Of a DNA stretch of 7,460 nucleotides, positions 6,310 through 7,460 are shown piece by piece. The DNA lies in assembly GCA_022561955.1 (NCBI GenBank), contig JADFQF010000059.1, forward strand, positions 1 to 7,460, in the 5' to 3' direction. The notes beneath the pieces were generated by a model. It was not told the DNA's origin and ran no database searches. It saw nothing but the letters and a program-made list of their open reading frames with translations. Every line of letters begins with the position of its first letter. Within the stretch, counting starts at the first letter, position 1. A program made the translations under genes and the position numbers. The DNA is from Chloroflexota bacterium. Lineage in GTDB: Bacteria > Chloroflexota > Dehalococcoidia > SAR202 > UBA11138.

Positions 6310-6393
6310 GACCTCTCCCCCAACAGGTCGATGTGCGGGGCGCTGCTCAATAGGCCCCTCTCCGTCGACGGAGAGGGGGAAGGGGGAGAGGTC
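6310..6393. repeat. Nested palindromic element (REP/MITE-like) between moaD and moaE
   Basis: A perfect 12-bp inverted repeat, GACCTCTCCCCC (6310-6321) and GGGGGAGAGGTC (6382-6393), encloses a perfect 24-bp palindrome at 6355-6378, whose left half is CCCCTCTCCGTC. The outer arms and inner arms are similar to each other (CCTCTCCCCC against CCCCTCTCC), so alternative pairings are possible. No reading frame crosses it convincingly. From memory, CCTCTCC-rich palindromes of this kind occur in many copies between genes in Chloroflexota and other bacteria, but copy number cannot be judged here. In the moaDE transcript it would form a strong structure. Confidence 0.75.
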
Positions 6394-6425
6394 AGACTGC
6401 ATTCCGCATAGCTAACCCTTGCTTT

Positions 6426-6716
6426 TCAATCATGTCCTTCGACACGCTCAATACGAGCGGGTCTGGAAAATGCCCCACCGCTCACGGGCGGTATGAGCGC
6501 CACCTCATCGCCGTCGCTGAGCCGAAAATCGTGCTCCTGGAACTCCTGGTTGACGGCCACCATGAGCCTCGACGCGTCGCCCGTGACCCTGGGATACAGC
6601 CGAAGCACCTCGGAGGTCGCCGACGCCACCGTGGCGTCTTCCGGCAGCTCCATCTCGAAGCCTGAGCGTCCCGCCTTTTCCTTGTAGCTCGCGAACAGCT
6701 TTACGGTGACCCTCAA
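6426..6716 (-). CDS. moaD: Molybdopterin synthase sulfur-carrier (small) subunit with C-terminal extension
   Basis: MoaD is the ubiquitin-like sulfur carrier of molybdopterin synthase. Its C-terminal Gly-Gly is adenylated by MoeB and thiocarboxylated, then donates sulfur within the MoaE active site. The product (96 aa against about 80 usually) starts with the family's MRVTVKLFASYKEKAG and reaches DGDEVALIPPVSGG at residues 68-81. Instead of stopping there it continues for 15 residues (82-96, AFSRPARIERVEGHD), which would block the active glycine unless trimmed. The extension is encoded by 6429-6473, which overlaps a repeat-like sequence. The start is TTG at 6714-6716 with AAGGAG 8 nt upstream (6725-6730 on the complement). 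An ATG-started frame of seven codons (6713-6736) ends in TGA overlapping the TTG. An extended -10 box lies about 34 nt upstream. moaE follows. Confidence 0.92.
   Translation of the reverse strand: MRVTVKLFASYKEKAGRSGFEMELPEDATVASATSEVLRLYPRVTGDASRLMVAVNQEFQEHDFRLSDGDEVALIPPVSGGAFSRPARIERVEGHD
6434..6461. repeat. Repeat-like sequence forming the moaD 3' end
   Basis: On the plus strand, GTCCTTCGACACGCTC followed by AATACGAGCGGGT contains the hairpin CGCTC (6445-6449) / GAGCG (6455-6459) with a 5-nt loop. It resembles the widespread intergenic motif of the form CTTCGACAAGCTCAGGACGAGCGG known from many bacterial genomes; this resemblance is from memory. Here it lies inside the last codons of moaD. 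Copy number in this genome is unknown. Confidence 0.5.
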
Positions 6717-6749
6717 GGCCTCCGCTCCTTCGTCATCGGTCTGACATGA

Positions 6750-6758
6750 ATTATATCA
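6750..6758 (-). promoter_or_regulatory. Extended -10 promoter of moaD-moaE
   Basis: TGATATAAT on the minus strand is a perfect extended -10 element (TGN followed by TATAAT). It lies 33 nt before the TTG start of moaD, giving a short leader of about 26 nt. No good -35 box is present at 17 bp, which an extended -10 does not strictly need. It suggests that moaDE is transcribed independently of the gamma-glutamyltransferase gene upstream. Confidence 0.6.
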
Positions 6759-6839
6759 TGGCGGTCCGCAACAGCGGGGCGGAGGCGCGATAATTACAGC
6801 GTTCCCTACTAGAGCGAAACCCTCATAATGACTGAAAAA

Positions 6840-7460
6840 TTACCGCCCGATGGCGTACGTGTCGCGGCGCGGGTCGGCACCGCCCTTGAGCACGCCCGAT
6901 TCCCCGTCGACGACGATGCCGGAGAGCGCTCCCATGCTCGGCGACCAGTCGTTGATGACTCGCATGTCGTGACCCCGCTTTTCCAGGTCGGCCGCAACGT
7001 CGCCTGAGACGCGGCCCTCAACTTCCATGCGGCCCGGCAGGTACGTGTGAGGCCAGAACGAGTTGGGGTAGTTCCAGGGGATGAACCTCGGCTGCTCGAT
7101 GGCCTGCTGCGGGTCCATGCCGAACTGCGTCACGTTCAGGAATAGCTGCAGCATCGCCGGGCACTGGGCGTCTCCTCCCGGCGTGCCGAAGGGCATGAAC
7201 AGCTTGCCGTTCTTGAACGCCATGGCGGGATTGGGCGTCAGGCGAGGTCGCTTCCACGGCTGAAGACTCGACGCGTGGTCGGGGTCGAGCCAGTTCTGGG
7301 AGCCCCTGCCAGAGATGATGAAGCCCAGGCCGTCGACGATTGGCGTGCCGAACACGCCGTCGCTGGGCGTCGCCGAGAATGCGTTGCCCCACTTGTCGAC
7401 GACGCACGTGTAGCTCGTGTCCTGCTCTTGTTCACCTGGGACGGGCCTTAGCTTTTGGGC
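6840..7460 (-). CDS. Gamma-glutamyltransferase family protein, C-terminal part (small subunit)
   Basis: This is a member of the gamma-glutamyltransferase (Ntn-hydrolase) family, whose precursors cleave themselves to expose a Thr nucleophile. 206 codons are present; the large subunit lies beyond the right edge. QDTSYTCVVDKWGN aligns with the start of the E. coli small subunit (TTHYSVVDKDGN), making Thr15 of the fragment (codon at 7416-7418) the probable nucleophile and cleavage site. Further family motifs are KRPRLTPNPAM (70-80), FGTPGGDAQ (91-99), DPQQAIEQPRF and a terminal GGADPRRDTYAIG. The Ser-Ser pair of E. coli GGT is replaced by Leu-Thr, and no MDDF-like motif is evident, so glutathione may not be the substrate. 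It belongs to a divergent subfamily often only annotated as GGT or acylase. The TAA is at 6840-6842, followed by no clear terminator. A 123-bp gap separates it from moaD. Confidence 0.93.
   Translation of the reverse strand, partial: AQKLRPVPGEQEQDTSYTCVVDKWGNAFSATPSDGVFGTPIVDGLGFIISGRGSQNWLDPDHASSLQPWKRPRLTPNPAMAFKNGKLFMPFGTPGGDAQCPAMLQLFLNVTQFGMDPQQAIEQPRFIPWNYPNSFWPHTYLPGRMEVEGRVSGDVAADLEKRGHDMRVINDWSPSMGALSGIVVDGESGVLKGGADPRRDTYAIGR

Noticed and set aside
1..7460. CRISPR array, insertion sequence, toxin-antitoxin or phage defence genes
   Set aside because: No regularly spaced repeats, transposase or defence-type domains are visible; all sizeable frames are accounted for by housekeeping genes or their shadows.

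Overview
The window looks like a chromosomal segment from a GC-rich bacterium, most likely in the Chloroflexota (Dehalococcoidia/SAR202-like). That assignment rests on recalled resemblance: the MiaB protein opens with a YYIWTIGCQMNKADSERL-type N-terminus and ends in a SPWSLQ-type tail, as I remember for Dehalococcoidia, and short GC-rich palindromic repeats sit between genes. It was not tested by a search. Nearly every gene is on the minus strand. The one exception is the truncated dtd gene at the left edge, which converges on the others.

Layout from left to right: (1) 1-430, plus strand: 3' part of dtd, D-aminoacyl-tRNA deacylase. (2) 521-5517, minus strand, read right to left: tRNA-Ser(GCU) with encoded CCA, then miaB (tRNA methylthiotransferase), nadA (quinolinate synthase), nadC (quinolinate phosphoribosyltransferase), and a membrane-anchored WD40/TolB-like beta-propeller protein. 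miaB and nadA are 22 bp apart, and nadC and the propeller gene 6 bp apart. A 137-bp gap between nadA and nadC holds a hairpin and a good -10 box, so nadC and the propeller gene may also have their own promoter. (3) 5518-5777: a relatively AT-rich gap with a good promoter for the tRNA and three TGTGA-N6-(G/T)CACT motifs that resemble CRP/FNR-family operators. (4) 5778-6758, minus strand: moaD then moaE, the two subunits of molybdopterin synthase, behind an extended -10 promoter. Between them lies a nested palindromic element. (5) 6840-7460, minus strand: C-terminal part of a gamma-glutamyltransferase-family protein, running off the right edge.

How the genes work together: nadA and nadC are consecutive steps of de novo NAD synthesis (iminoaspartate to quinolinate to nicotinate mononucleotide). 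No nadB or aspartate dehydrogenase is present to supply iminoaspartate. MoaD and MoaE together convert cyclic pyranopterin monophosphate to molybdopterin. dtd, the tRNA and miaB all concern translation quality, but nothing ties them into one pathway.

Most of this is ordinary housekeeping DNA and I see no convincing new system. The most unusual points are a MoaD whose essential C-terminal Gly-Gly is followed by 15 extra residues encoded by a repeat-like sequence, the nested palindrome just downstream of it, the cluster of CRP-like motifs, and a 39-bp near-duplication across the stop codon of the propeller gene.
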